From Wenjunlia tyrosinilytica (GTDB lineage Bacteria; Actinomycetota; Actinomycetes; Streptomycetales; Streptomycetaceae), in NCBI RefSeq assembly GCF_014646055.1, contig NZ_BMMS01000035.1, forward strand, positions 1 to 64,000: DNA of 64,000 bases, in the 5' to 3' direction. The first letter of the stretch is position 1; each line of letters opens with the position of its first letter. Position numbers and translations under genes: made by a program. The notes under the pieces were generated by a model that was not told the DNA's origin, did not search any database, and saw nothing but the letters and a program-made list of their open reading frames with translations. Below are positions 39,049 through 47,901 of this stretch, one piece after another.

Positions 39049-40017
39049 TCATGGACGCGGCGCGACCGGCGGCACTCGGCTGTCGCCGGACGTGGACGAC
39101 AGCGCCTCCGCGCGGAGGTCCTCCTCGGAGGCGCCCAGCCGCCAATAGCCGCAGGACACCACTTGTTCGCGGTCGAAACCCCGCTCGCCGACGAGATGGC
39201 GGCGCAGGGCCCGGACGGTCCCCGACTCGCCGGCGATCCAGGCGTAGGGGGCGCCGTCCGGCAGCGCGGTGTCCCGCACCGCGTCGACGAGTCCGGTGCC
39301 GGAGCGGCTGACGGGGTGGCTGCCGGACCGGCTGCTGGACCAGCCATCGGCGTCGCCGCGGACGAGCCACGTGACCTCGGCGTCGGCCCGGCACTGCAGG
39401 TCCTCGATGTCCCCGGCGTGCCGGACCTCGATCCAGGCCTTCGCCCGTGCACCGGCCGGCAGCCAGGCCAGGATGTTTGCGGCGGCCGGAAGCGCGGTCT
39501 CGTCGGCGGCGATCAGCACCCAGTCGGAGCCATGGCGCTCGCCGAAGGGTTCCGGAGGGCGGAAGCTCACGCTCCTGTTGTCCTCGACGGCTGGGCCGAG
39601 CAGGATGACACGGTCACCCGGTCCGGCGCGGCGGGCCCAGCGCGAGGCGGGACCGCTGGCCGCCGCGGCGGCCGATGTGCCGGCGCCGCGCAGCGCGAAG
39701 TCGACCTTCAACTCGGCCCGTTCACGGCACAGCTCACGCACGGTGTAGGACCGCATGACTGCGCGTACCGCCGGATCCATGGCCCGCCAGCGCGTGAACC
39801 AGCCGTCGCCGAGCCCCGTCGGCACCACCGGCGCGGTCTGCCAGGTGTGCGGCAGGAACAGGGAGAAGCTCTGGTCGCGGCCGCCCCCGGCGAAGTCGCG
39901 CAAGGACTCGCCGCCGAGGGTGATCCTGACCATGGAGGGGCCGAGGCATGCGCTGCGCACGACCTGTGCGTCGAAGAACCGGAAGGGCGCGGTGGCGGTG
40001 GCGGAGGTGTTCGTCAT
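39049..40017 (-). CDS. Siderophore-interacting protein (ViuB/SIP family flavin reductase)
   Basis: 322 aa. N-terminal FAD-binding domain with RSYTVRELCRERAELKVDF (the R-x-Y-T flavin motif) and a C-terminal NAD(P)H-binding domain with LIAADETALPAAANIL. These cytoplasmic enzymes reduce ferric siderophores to free iron. ATG 40017 has GAGG 5 nt upstream and lies 7 bp after a truncated lipoprotein ORF, downstream of an iron box. Probably repressed by iron. It is the only intact gene of this uptake locus. Confidence 0.92.
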   Translation of the reverse strand: MTNTSATATAPFRFFDAQVVRSACLGPSMVRITLGGESLRDFAGGGRDQSFSLFLPHTWQTAPVVPTGLGDGWFTRWRAMDPAVRAVMRSYTVRELCRERAELKVDFALRGAGTSAAAAASGPASRWARRAGPGDRVILLGPAVEDNRSVSFRPPEPFGERHGSDWVLIAADETALPAAANILAWLPAGARAKAWIEVRHAGDIEDLQCRADAEVTWLVRGDADGWSSSRSGSHPVSRSGTGLVDAVRDTALPDGAPYAWIAGESGTVRALRRHLVGERGFDREQVVSCGYWRLGASEEDLRAEALSSTSGDSRVPPVAPRP

Positions 40018-40024
40018 CGCGGCC

Positions 40025-40273
40025 TCAACCGAGCTTCCCGGCGCCCCGGGCGGCCTCGGCCGGATCCTCCAGCAGGGGTGCGGCGCCCGTGTGCGAGAAG
40101 CGGGGCACCGCATCCCGGGCGGCCACCTGGTGCGCCTTCCTCTGCCGGTCGTCGGTGAACGACCAGGTGCGGCTGCCGCTTCCCCCGCTCGGCGGTGAGC
40201 CCGAACCGCCGCTGCTCCCACAGGCGGTGAGCAGGCCGCGACGGGAGAGGGGGGCGGTTCTGGGCTGCGGCAT
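40025..40273 (-). pseudogene. Truncated siderophore-binding lipoprotein (FecB-like) remnant
   Basis: 82 codons. It starts normally: MPQPRTAPLSRRGLLTACGSS has a twin-Arg and a lipobox-like LLTAC, but the hydrophobic core is too short. TWSFTDDR, the N-terminal strand of Streptomyces siderophore-binding proteins, is present. The remaining 240 or so residues of the family are missing; the tail ends RGAGKLG. An SD (gaagga) and the iron box upstream are preserved, so the transcript is probably still made and may serve only to express the SIP gene. Confidence 0.65.
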
Positions 40274-40329
40274 GACGGAGTCCTTCTCTCGGGAGGTCCA
40301 CGGGCAGCCGCGGAAGGCCGACGATGGAC

Positions 40330-40348
40330 TTAGGTTAACCTAACCTAA
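40330..40348. promoter_or_regulatory. DmdR1/IdeR iron box
   Basis: TTAGGTTAACCTAACCTAA matches the DtxR-family consensus TTAGGTTAGGCTAACCTAA at 17 of 19 positions. It lies 57 bp upstream of the minus-strand lipoprotein remnant and SIP gene, predicting iron-dependent repression. Confidence 0.85.
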
Positions 40349-40511
40349 GTACTTTTCGGCGGGAGTGGCGTGCCGCTCCCGCTCCGCACCGGAGCCCTAC
40401 GCGTTCGTCACCAACTCACCGTAGACCCGGGGGAGTTCGCTCCTCATGCGGCTGTCGCGCGGAAGCCTGCCGAGAATGTCGAGCGCACTGCGCGCCGCCG
40501 GGTCGCCAGGG

Positions 40512-40636
40512 CGGGTGGTGGCCGCCGGACCGCCGAAGGCGATCGTGACCGCGGAGCTGGTGGATGAGGTCTTCCGGCTGCCCCGCCCGCGTCATCGACG
40601 ACCCGGAGACCGGAACACGCCCGATCGTGCCCGCCG
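40512..40636 (+). pseudogene. C-terminal remnant of a siderophore ABC transporter ATPase (FecE-like)
   Basis: One frame reads GPPKAIVTAELVDEVFRL and the next continues RVIDDPETGTRPIVPA. Together they match the conserved end of FecE/FepC ATPases (VLTEETVREVFGL then RVIPDPVTGTPLVVP). A frameshift near 40580 separates the halves, and nothing upstream encodes the nucleotide-binding domain. On the opposite strand a short unassigned frame ends at TAG 40397 (LPRVYGELVTNA). The whole 40349-40843 interval thus looks like gene debris. Confidence 0.5.
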
Positions 40637-40843
40637 CCCGCCGCCCGCCGCCGCGCGGGCGCGACCGCGGTGGCCGTGTTCGACCGCCGCGTCTGGGCCG
40701 ACCGTGCGAGAGGTGGCACCCGATTGGGCCAAAGGTCCGGGCCATCCGGAGGCCCCGCGGGAGGTGGGAGCGCGCCGGATTCCCTTCCCGGGTGGATCCC
40801 GGGTAGATGTGGTCGTGCCCACGTCCGACGGGAGCCCCACCCG

Positions 40844-42571
40844 GTGAAGATCCTGCTGCTCTGCTCAGCGTTCAACGGCCTCAGTCAGCGTGTCTGGCTG
40901 GAACTGCGGGCCTCGGGACACGAGGTGGAGGTGGCGCTGCCGTCCGGTGCCTCCTCCATGGCCGTCGCGGTCGCCCGCGCCGATCCGGAGCTGATCGTCT
41001 GCCCCTTCCTGCGCGAACGCGTCCCCGAGGAGGTCTGGGCCAACCATCGGACGATCATCATCCACCCCGGTCCGCTGGGCGACCGCGGACCGTCCGCCCT
41101 GGACTGGGCGGTGGCGGACGCCGAACGCGTATGGGGAGTCACCGCCCTGCAGGCCGTGGAGGAGATGGACGCGGGACCCGTCTGGGCCACACGGACGTTC
41201 GCCGTCGGAGCGGAAACGCCGCGCAAGAGCAGCCTGTACAACGGTCCCGTGGCGGACGCCGCCGTCGAGCTGGTCCACGAGGTTGTCGGCAAGGCCGCGG
41301 ACCCGGGCTTCGCCCCCCGGCCGCTCGGCCGCGGGGCAGCGGAGGTGATCGGACGGGCCCGGCCCCTGATGCGCCAGGAGGACCGCGCCTTCTCCTGGGC
41401 CGACGACACCGCCCATGTCCTGCGCAGGATCAGATGCGGTGACGGCTCGCCGGGCGTGCGCACCGAACTCCTCGGCCTGCCCGTGTCCGTCTTCGACGCA
41501 CACCCGGCCGCAGACGCGGGTCCGGGGGAGCCGGGCTCGGTGGCCGCCCTCCGGCATGGCGCCATCCTGGTGCGGACGGGGGACGGCGCGCTGTGGGTGG
41601 GGCACGCCCGGCCCGTGCCCCAGGACGGCGAGGCCACCATCAAACTGCCGGCGGCCACCGTACTGGGGGAACGGCTCGCCGGGGTCCCCGCGCTGCCCAC
41701 GACGTTCGAGCCGGACGACGACAAGCGGGGCTACCGTGAGATCGCCTACCGTCGCGTGGGCCCGATCGGCACGCTGGCCTTCTCCTTCTACAACGGCGCC
41801 ATGTCGACATCGCAGTGCCGGCGCCTGGCGGCGGCACTGAGGCACGCCGCCGCGCAGGACACCACGGTGCTGGTGCTCCGCGGCGGTGAGGTCTTCTCCA
41901 ACGGGATCCACCTCAACGCCATCGAAGCCGCGCCCCGACCGGCGATGGAGGCCTGGTACAACATCAACGCCGTCAACGACGTCTGCCGCGGGATCATCCA
42001 GTGCGTGCGCCAACTGGTGGTCGCGGCGGTGGAAGGCAACGCGGGCGCGGGCGGCGTCATGCTCGCCCTCGGAGCCGACCAGGTCCTGCTGAGGCAGGGC
42101 GTGGTCCTCAATCCGCACTACCGGACGATGGGCCTGTACGGCTCCGAGTACTGGACCTTTGTACTGCCCCGGCGAGCCGGACGCCCCGAGGCCGAGCGGC
42201 TCACGACGCGCTGCCTGCCCGTCGGCACGGACGAGGCACTGCGCCTGGGGCTGGCCGACGCGGTGCTGCCGCGCCACCCGGTGGCGTTCGAGGAGGCACT
42301 GGACGACCACCTCCAGCGGCTGGTCCGGGACCAGGAACGGCTCGTGGCCGCCAAACGCGACCGCCTGTCGTCCGACCTGGAGCGCAAGCCGCTGGAGGCG
42401 TACCGCGCGGAGGAACTGGGCCGGATGAATGAGGACATCTTCGCCGACCGGCACGGCTTCGCCGCCTCCCGCCGTGCCTTCGTCACCAAGAGGCGCGGCA
42501 CCGCCGGGTCGGGCGGCCATGTGGGATCGGGCGGCCATGGGGGATCGAGCGGCGAGCCGCCGAGGCAGTAG
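40844..42571 (+). CDS. hypX: HypX/HoxX hydrogenase maturation protein (CO-forming)
   Basis: 575 aa, full length. The N-terminal formyltransferase-like domain has IIHPGPLGDRGPSALDWA (HPG formyl-THF site), and the C-terminal enoyl-CoA hydratase-like domain has RGGEVFSNGIHLNAIE, EGNAGAGGVMLALGAD and PHYRTMGLYGSEYW. HypX makes CO from formyl-tetrahydrofolate via formyl-CoA for the NiFe(CN)2CO centre under air. GTG 40844 has GGGAG 10 nt upstream. No hydrogenase or hyp genes are in the window. The C-terminal tail carries GGHVGSGGHGGSSG repeats. A HypX-like formyl-processing role outside hydrogenase maturation is possible. Confidence 0.9.
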   Translation: MKILLLCSAFNGLSQRVWLELRASGHEVEVALPSGASSMAVAVARADPELIVCPFLRERVPEEVWANHRTIIIHPGPLGDRGPSALDWAVADAERVWGVTALQAVEEMDAGPVWATRTFAVGAETPRKSSLYNGPVADAAVELVHEVVGKAADPGFAPRPLGRGAAEVIGRARPLMRQEDRAFSWADDTAHVLRRIRCGDGSPGVRTELLGLPVSVFDAHPAADAGPGEPGSVAALRHGAILVRTGDGALWVGHARPVPQDGEATIKLPAATVLGERLAGVPALPTTFEPDDDKRGYREIAYRRVGPIGTLAFSFYNGAMSTSQCRRLAAALRHAAAQDTTVLVLRGGEVFSNGIHLNAIEAAPRPAMEAWYNINAVNDVCRGIIQCVRQLVVAAVEGNAGAGGVMLALGADQVLLRQGVVLNPHYRTMGLYGSEYWTFVLPRRAGRPEAERLTTRCLPVGTDEALRLGLADAVLPRHPVAFEEALDDHLQRLVRDQERLVAAKRDRLSSDLERKPLEAYRAEELGRMNEDIFADRHGFAASRRAFVTKRRGTAGSGGHVGSGGHGGSSGEPPRQ

Positions 42572-42611
42572 CACAACCGCGTGTCGTCGCACCGTGACCG
42601 CGCTGCCGTGT

Positions 42612-42640
42612 CCGTGCGACGCGCAACCGTGCGACGCGCA
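42612..42640. repeat. Short direct repeat downstream of hypX
   Basis: ccgtgcgacgcgca occurs at 42612-42625 and again at 42627-42640 in the gap between the convergent hypX and repeat-protein genes. It is probably incidental. Confidence 0.5.
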
Positions 42641-42722
42641 TCCGCACAAGACGCCCGCCGCACAAAGACGCCCCCCGCGGACGCCACCGCGCGCTCGGGA
42701 CGACATGCCGTTGGCGCGGGCG

Positions 42723-43190
42723 CTACTCCATCAGGCGCTCGCGGGATGCCTTGGACTGCTGCTCCTGCCAGTACAGGACGAGGAAGAGCACGAAGAGGAG
42801 CTCGTCGGGCAGCGACGCGTACTCCTCCGAGAGCTGCACCTGAGTGGGCCGAGAGCCCCACTTGCTGTAGGACACGGCGAATGGCCCAAGGGTGCGGACA
42901 CGGCTGCCGTGCCAGTCATGGCCGACGTCATGGGGGCCGACACGTTTCACAGTCGTGCCGAACCTGCCGTACTCGAGATCCCACTCCCCGAGTGCGCGGG
43001 GCCGGCTGCCCCAGTGGTCGTAGTCGATGCCCATGTCGCCGACAGCGCGAAGACGGCTGCCCATCCGGTCGTAGCGGAGGCGGAACGGCCCGAGCGCGCA
43101 GGGCCGGCTCCCCATCTGGTCGTACGCGATCGGGATGTCGCCGATGGCGCGAAGCCGCCCCCACTTGTCGTAGGTCAAGTCGATGTCCAC
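42723..43190 (-). CDS. Unknown protein built from seven 17-residue tandem repeats
   Basis: 155 aa. Residues 1-120 are seven consecutive units of 17 residues with the pattern I/L-x-YD-x-x-GSR-x-x-x-LG-x-x (for example IAYDQMGSRPCALGP, LRYDRMGSRLRAVGD, IDYDHWGSRPRALGE). The alternation of Tyr/Ile and Gly turns suggests a beta-hairpin stack or solenoid. The C-terminus, LPDELLFVLFLVLYWQEQQ, is a hydrophobic helix followed by a charged end. GTG 43190 sits just 1 nt after AGGGGG; TTG 43178 is an alternative start. No function recognised. Converges on hypX and is divergent from the PIG-L gene. Confidence 0.72.
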   Translation of the reverse strand: MDIDLTYDKWGRLRAIGDIPIAYDQMGSRPCALGPFRLRYDRMGSRLRAVGDMGIDYDHWGSRPRALGEWDLEYGRFGTTVKRVGPHDVGHDWHGSRVRTLGPFAVSYSKWGSRPTQVQLSEEYASLPDELLFVLFLVLYWQEQQSKASRERLME

Positions 43191-43485
43191 ACCCCCTTTT
43201 TACCGGCCCTTCGGAACCCATTGCGGCAAAACGTGGTCATATTCAGCGACTTGTTCGTACGGACTTGTAAGGGTCTACCCGAATGGTGGTTTCGTGAGCA
43301 CTGCCCCCCGTGAACGCCGCGATGTTCCTCCGCCGAATGGCCCGGAGCCGGCCCCGTAGACGGCTGACCTGCCGACGAACCGTGGGGACACCCTCACTCA
43401 GGTGCGACCGGTCCGGCCGCGGTGGCGCGAGACTGGCGGCCGGCCCCTGGAGAAACAGGCCAAGTACAACCAGGAAGAGAGTCAG

Positions 43486-44202
43486 ATGGATCCGCGCACG
43501 ATGCCCGACACCGCCTCCCGCCAGTCGGGCGGCACCGTCGTCGCCGTCTCCCCGCACGCCGACGATGCCGAGTACGGCGCCGGAGCACTGCTCTCGGGCT
43601 ATGCCCAGGCGGGCTGGCCCGTGGTGATCGCGCTGATGACCGGTTCGTCGCACGGGCGTGTGCGGGAAGCGGCGGACGCGGCTCAGGTGCTCGGCGCCCG
43701 GCTGGTCGTGGACGAATCGGGGCAGGACGGTGCGCTGGAGGTGACCTCGGCGCGTGTGCGCTGGCTGGAGGGGATCGTCGGCGGCGCCCATCTTGTGCTC
43801 GCGCCACATCCGGACGACACCCACCAGGACCACCGTGCCGCCGCTGCCATCACCTGGTCCGCGGTCCGCCGCTCGGCGGTCAACCTCGCCTGGTACCGCA
43901 CACCCAGCAGCGGTCCGGGTTTCACCGCGACGGTCTTCGGGCCGATCACTCCCTCTCAGGCCCAGGCGCGCGCCCGGGCGGTGGCGATGCACCGCAGCCA
44001 GTCCGACCGGCCCTATCTGACGGCCGAGCACCTCGCCGCCAAGGACGCCTGGCACGGCTGGCTCAGCGGCTGTGAGGCCGCTGAGCCGTTCGAGGCGGCA
44101 CGCCATCTGCTGGCCCCCGGGCCGCTGCCCGTGTCCGCCCCGATCGTGGAGATGGCACAGCGCGATGTCACCCCCATGCCCATGACGCTGGGAAAGGTGT
44201 GA
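43486..44202 (+). CDS. PIG-L family zinc deacetylase
   Basis: 238 aa LmbE-like hydrolase. SPHADDAEYGAG near residue 24 and HPDDTHQDH near residue 114 are the zinc-binding motifs of enzymes that de-N-acetylate GlcNAc-containing glycans or mycothiol and antibiotic precursors. The substrate is unknown. ATG 43486 has AGGAAGAG upstream. The 295-bp region before it, shared with the divergent repeat-protein gene, contains a GACTTGT direct repeat (43248 and 43262) but no clear promoter. Confidence 0.88.
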   Translation: MDPRTMPDTASRQSGGTVVAVSPHADDAEYGAGALLSGYAQAGWPVVIALMTGSSHGRVREAADAAQVLGARLVVDESGQDGALEVTSARVRWLEGIVGGAHLVLAPHPDDTHQDHRAAAAITWSAVRRSAVNLAWYRTPSSGPGFTATVFGPITPSQAQARARAVAMHRSQSDRPYLTAEHLAAKDAWHGWLSGCEAAEPFEAARHLLAPGPLPVSAPIVEMAQRDVTPMPMTLGKV

Positions 44203-44310
44203 CCGCCGTCGTGCCGCGGGAGCCCGTCGACCGGGGCGGCAGGCCCCTGTCCTATCGTCGGGATCCCATCCGTCACAGCGCTGACGGATCACGACGGGAG
44301 AACGCGACGG

Positions 44311-45207
44311 ATGAACGCACACGAATCTGCGGCGGAGCGCTTCGAGGCCGACCGGACGCATCTGCGAGCGGTGGCCTACCGGATGCTCGGCTCGCTGAGC
44401 GAGGCGGACGACGCCCTGCAGGAGGCCTGGCTCCACGTCCAGCGCTCCGATGCCAGCGGTGTGCGGAACCTGGGTGGTTGGCTGACGACGGTCGTCGGGC
44501 GGGTGTGCCTGGACATGCTGCGCTCGCGTGCCTCACGTCGTGAGGACCCGTTGGAGGCGCATGTTCCCGACCCGGTCATCGGCAGGGCCGACGGGCACGA
44601 CCCCGAGCAGGAGGCCCTGCTGTCCGACTCGGTCGGCCTGGCGCTGCTCGTGGTGCTGGACGCGCTGCCTCCCGCCGAGCGGCTCGCCTTCGTGCTGCAC
44701 GACATGTTCGCCGTGCCCTTCGACGACATCGCGCCCATCGTGGACCGCACCCCGGCGGCGGCGAGGCAGCTCGCCAGCCGCGCCCGCCGCCGGGTGCGGG
44801 AAGCGGCCACGCCGGACAGCGACCTCTCCCGCCAGCGCGAGGTCGTCGACGCCTTCCTCGCCGCTTCACGCGCCGGTGACTTCGACGCGCTCCTCGCGCT
44901 GCTGGATCCGGAGGTCGTGCTCCGGGCCGACACCGGAACCGGGCCCGCCGGGCTCGCCGGTGCCTCGCAGCTGATCCGTGGAGCCAGGGCCGTGGCCGAG
45001 CAGGCGCTCGCCTTCGCGCGGTTCGCCCAGTTCGCGCGGCCGGCGCTCGTCAACGGAGCCATGGGACTGGTCAACGCTCCCGAGGGAGTGCCGTTCTCGG
45101 TCATGGGCTGCACCGTCACCGGCGGCAGGATCGTGGAGCTGAACGTACTCGCCGACCCCGCCCGCCTGCGCCGACTCGACCTGGGAGGTCTCGACGCACC
45201 GCGATGA
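44311..45207 (+). CDS. ECF-type sigma factor with SnoaL-like C-terminal domain (SigJ-like)
   Basis: 298 aa. Region 2 (AYRMLGSLSEADDALQEAWL, GGWLTTVVGRVCLDMLRSR) and region 4 (LPPAERLAFVLHDMFAVPFD, RTPAAARQLASRARRRVRE) are complete. The linker carries HVPDPVIG, corresponding to the WLPEP-type motif of SigJ/ECF41 relatives. Residues 180-298 form a SnoaL-like fold ending ADPARLRRLDL, which in this class modulates activity in place of an anti-sigma factor. ATG 44311 has GGGAGAAC. It is 4 bp from the convergent PAS regulator stop. Confidence 0.92.
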   Translation: MNAHESAAERFEADRTHLRAVAYRMLGSLSEADDALQEAWLHVQRSDASGVRNLGGWLTTVVGRVCLDMLRSRASRREDPLEAHVPDPVIGRADGHDPEQEALLSDSVGLALLVVLDALPPAERLAFVLHDMFAVPFDDIAPIVDRTPAAARQLASRARRRVREAATPDSDLSRQREVVDAFLAASRAGDFDALLALLDPEVVLRADTGTGPAGLAGASQLIRGARAVAEQALAFARFAQFARPALVNGAMGLVNAPEGVPFSVMGCTVTGGRIVELNVLADPARLRRLDLGGLDAPR

Positions 45208-45211
45208 CGCG

Positions 45212-47290
45212 TCAGACCCGGCTGTCCACCACGCTCAGCAGTCCCACCTGGTAGGCACGGGCGACCAAGTGCGCCCGGTTGGTCGCCCGCAGGCGCCGCT
45301 TCAGCGAGCTCAGCCGCAGCCGGACCGTGGACTCGCCGAGTCCGAGGGCGCGGGAGGCCTGGGCGTCCGAGGCGCCGTCCGCCACGAGTTTCAGAAGGCG
45401 GATGTCCTCCGGCTTCCACGAGTCCGCCGTGCGCTGGGTGACATCGTGCACCAGGCTGACCATCGCGATCATCGCCTGCGGAGTGCCGGAGGAGTCCCTC
45501 ACCACGGTGGTCAGCTGCGTCACGCTCACCGGCTCGTCGCCTCCCGGGCGGGCCAGTTGCTTGTCCAGGCGGTACTGCGAGCGCTGACCCGAGATCAGCT
45601 GCCGCAGCTGCCCGCTCTCCTCGGGGTCCTCCCGAGGGTAGGTCAGATCCGGTAGGCAGGTGCCCTTGAGCTCGGCGGATGTAGTCTTCAGCATGTCGGC
45701 GAAGGCACTGTTGACCTCGGCGATCCTCGCTCCCATGTCGGTGACGGCGATGCCGATGGGAGAGCGTTCGAAGAGAATGCGGAAACGGGTCTCACTCTCC
45801 GCCAGGCCCTCGCGGGCGCGCCTCTCCTCGGTGGTGTCCAGGAACACCCCGCCCACCGCGTCATTGCCGTCCCCGGGCAGCGGAAAGCGGAAACCGAAGC
45901 TCTGCCCCACGTCCTCCATGTCCCGGCCGTTGGTCCGGACGTGGAAGGCCATGGGGTGCCTGGCCGCGAGGACCGAGGCGTCCTGTTCGTGGTGCGTCCG
46001 GCCCAGGGGCCCGTCGTCGATCTCGATGTCGGTGCGCCCCACCAGGTCCGCCAACTCCACTCCCATGTTCCGCAGGGCCGCCGTATTGGCCCAGGTGAAG
46101 CGCAGGTTCTCGTCCTTGGTGTACGCCGCCGCGGGCAGCAGCCGCATGAAGGTGGAGAAGCGCTCCTCCGCGGACCTTCGGGCCTGCTCGGCGCGCACCC
46201 GCTCGGTGACGTCCACGAAGGTGCCGCCGACCAGGCACGAGCCGTCGGGCTGGGGGACGGGGAACTTGTAGCCGTCCAGGTGGCGGAAGGTGCCGTCGTC
46301 GAAGTACACCGCCTGCTCCGTGCGCACCGGTGACCCGGTCCGCAGGACCTCCTGGGTGCTGGGCCCGAACTGCTCGCCCGTTCCGGGGCCGTGAATCTCG
46401 TCGGGCAGCTTGCCGACGACGTCCTCGGCGCTCCTGCCGATCTCGTCGAGGTAGGTCTTGTTCGCCCACACGGTCCGGTCGTCGGCATCGACGAGGAAGG
46501 AGATCGCGGGGCTGAAGTCCATGAAGAGCGCGAATCGGCTCTCGGCCGCCTGCCGCTCCCGCTCGGCACGCACTCGCGCCGTGGTGTCGACGAAGATCCC
46601 ACCGACGAGCAGTCGGCCGTCCGGGGAGCGGAAGGGGAACTTGTAGCCGTCGGAGTAGTAGGTGTGGCCGTCGAAGCGGGTGGCCTTGGCCTGGATGCGC
46701 ATCGGGCGCCGCCCCCGGCGCACCTGCTCGTCGGCGGCGACGTACTGGTCGGCGACGTCGGGCGGGTGGAGCTCGTGCTGGGTCTTGCCGATGACCTGGG
46801 AGGCGGTCTTTCCGTACAGGTCGAGGTAGGGCTGGTTCGCGTAGGTGAGCCGCTCCTGCTCGTCGAACATGAACGCGTACGCGGGAGCGCTGTCCATGAA
46901 CCGCCGGAACTTCAGTTCCGCCTGGTGGCGGGCCTTTTCGGCCTCCACCTGCGCGTCGATGTCGATGACCGCTCCGACGATCCCGACGATGCCGCCACGG
47001 CCCTCCCAGGGCGCGGCGTGCACGAGCATCCAGTGCTCGCCGCGCTTGAGCCGGAACGCCGATGCCCTGCCGCCGAGCGCCGCCGCCAGGCAGGACGCGG
47101 GCTTCCCCTTCGGTGAGAGGTCCAGGAAGTCGACCACCGTCACCCGGGAGACCGGCCCCTCTCGGTCGGCGAGCCCTTCGAAGGCGTGTCCGGCGGCGAA
47201 CTGGAAGCGCAGGTCCCGATCCACGCCCCAGATACCGACCGGGACCTCGTGGAGGATTCTGCTGAGTTCGGAGAGGGAGGGCAGCTTCAC
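45212..47290 (-). CDS. Multi-PAS LuxR-type transcriptional regulator
   Basis: 692 aa. Five consecutive PAS units are visible; units 2 to 4 are closely similar, each about 120 aa, with RFxxFMD/RLxPA at the start, YKFPFRSPDGR / YKFPVPQPDGS / FRFPLPGDGND, and GGxFxDTTERxRAE at the end. A LuxR HTH closes the protein (DGASDAQASRALGLGESTVR). There is no kinase or receiver domain, so ligand or redox sensing would act directly on DNA binding. GTG 47290 has AAGGGG 6 nt upstream; the longer ORF upstream is a shadow of the ATPase gene. Lies 89 bp after the anti-sigma-like gene. Confidence 0.88.
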   Translation of the reverse strand: MKLPSLSELSRILHEVPVGIWGVDRDLRFQFAAGHAFEGLADREGPVSRVTVVDFLDLSPKGKPASCLAAALGGRASAFRLKRGEHWMLVHAAPWEGRGGIVGIVGAVIDIDAQVEAEKARHQAELKFRRFMDSAPAYAFMFDEQERLTYANQPYLDLYGKTASQVIGKTQHELHPPDVADQYVAADEQVRRGRRPMRIQAKATRFDGHTYYSDGYKFPFRSPDGRLLVGGIFVDTTARVRAERERQAAESRFALFMDFSPAISFLVDADDRTVWANKTYLDEIGRSAEDVVGKLPDEIHGPGTGEQFGPSTQEVLRTGSPVRTEQAVYFDDGTFRHLDGYKFPVPQPDGSCLVGGTFVDVTERVRAEQARRSAEERFSTFMRLLPAAAYTKDENLRFTWANTAALRNMGVELADLVGRTDIEIDDGPLGRTHHEQDASVLAARHPMAFHVRTNGRDMEDVGQSFGFRFPLPGDGNDAVGGVFLDTTEERRAREGLAESETRFRILFERSPIGIAVTDMGARIAEVNSAFADMLKTTSAELKGTCLPDLTYPREDPEESGQLRQLISGQRSQYRLDKQLARPGGDEPVSVTQLTTVVRDSSGTPQAMIAMVSLVHDVTQRTADSWKPEDIRLLKLVADGASDAQASRALGLGESTVRLRLSSLKRRLRATNRAHLVARAYQVGLLSVVDSRV

Positions 47291-47379
47291 GGCGCGGCGC
47301 CCCTTGTTCTCGGTCGCGGGCGGCGCGGTCCGGCGCGGCGCACCGTTCGCGAACCGTCGGAAGCGTACTGCCGTCAATG

Positions 47380-47901
47380 CTAGACCTGCGGGGAGAGGTC
47401 CGCGTGGATCAGACCCCTGGGCTCCGGACGTGTGCGCGGCACGGGACGCAGGGAACCCGCGGGCAGCCGGGCCCACACGGTGCAGCCGTCGGGGGTCCGG
47501 GAGGCGCCCCACAGGTGGGCGGTCGCCCGGACGATATGCAGCCCCCGGCCGCCGTCGGACAGGGGAGCGACCGGCAGCCGCGAGGCGTGGTGACCGGACT
47601 CCCAGCCGTGCCCGTGGTCGGTCACCTCGATGTGCAGGTCGATGTTCCTGGGTGAGCTGGTGACCAGACGGGCGGTGAGCGAGACCGAGCCGCTGCCGTG
47701 GACGACGGCGTTGGTGACGAGCTCGGACGCGATCAGGGTCGCGTCGTCGGTCAGAGCCGTCAGCCCCCAGCACAGCAGCTGCCGCCGGATCGTACGACGG
47801 GCCTTCCCGGCGGCCCGGGGGGACGACTCGAAGACCCAGGGGGACGGAGAAGCCGTGGCACCGCAGGCGCCCGGGTGCGTGCACACCGTTGACCCGGTCA
47901 T
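47380..47901 (-). CDS. RsbW-like ATP-binding protein (HATPase_c_2)
   Basis: 173 aa. The GHKL fold has an N-box in IASELVTNAVVHG, a G1 box in VTDHGHGW and a G2 box in DGGRGLHIV. Streptomyces has dozens of such small kinases, usually anti-sigma factors or anti-anti-sigma kinases. Its ATG (47901) overlaps the stop of a 33-codon ORF in ATGA, so it is translationally coupled to it. A 25-residue Pro/Arg-rich tail follows the fold. The partner may be the nearby SigJ-like factor or the multi-PAS protein; this is inference. Confidence 0.88.
   Translation of the reverse strand: MTGSTVCTHPGACGATASPSPWVFESSPRAAGKARRTIRRQLLCWGLTALTDDATLIASELVTNAVVHGSGSVSLTARLVTSSPRNIDLHIEVTDHGHGWESGHHASRLPVAPLSDGGRGLHIVRATAHLWGASRTPDGCTVWARLPAGSLRPVPRTRPEPRGLIHADLSPQV

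Noticed and set aside
42612-42640. Direct repeat downstream of hypX as a transposon target-site duplication
   Set aside because: Copies are 1 bp apart with no element between them.
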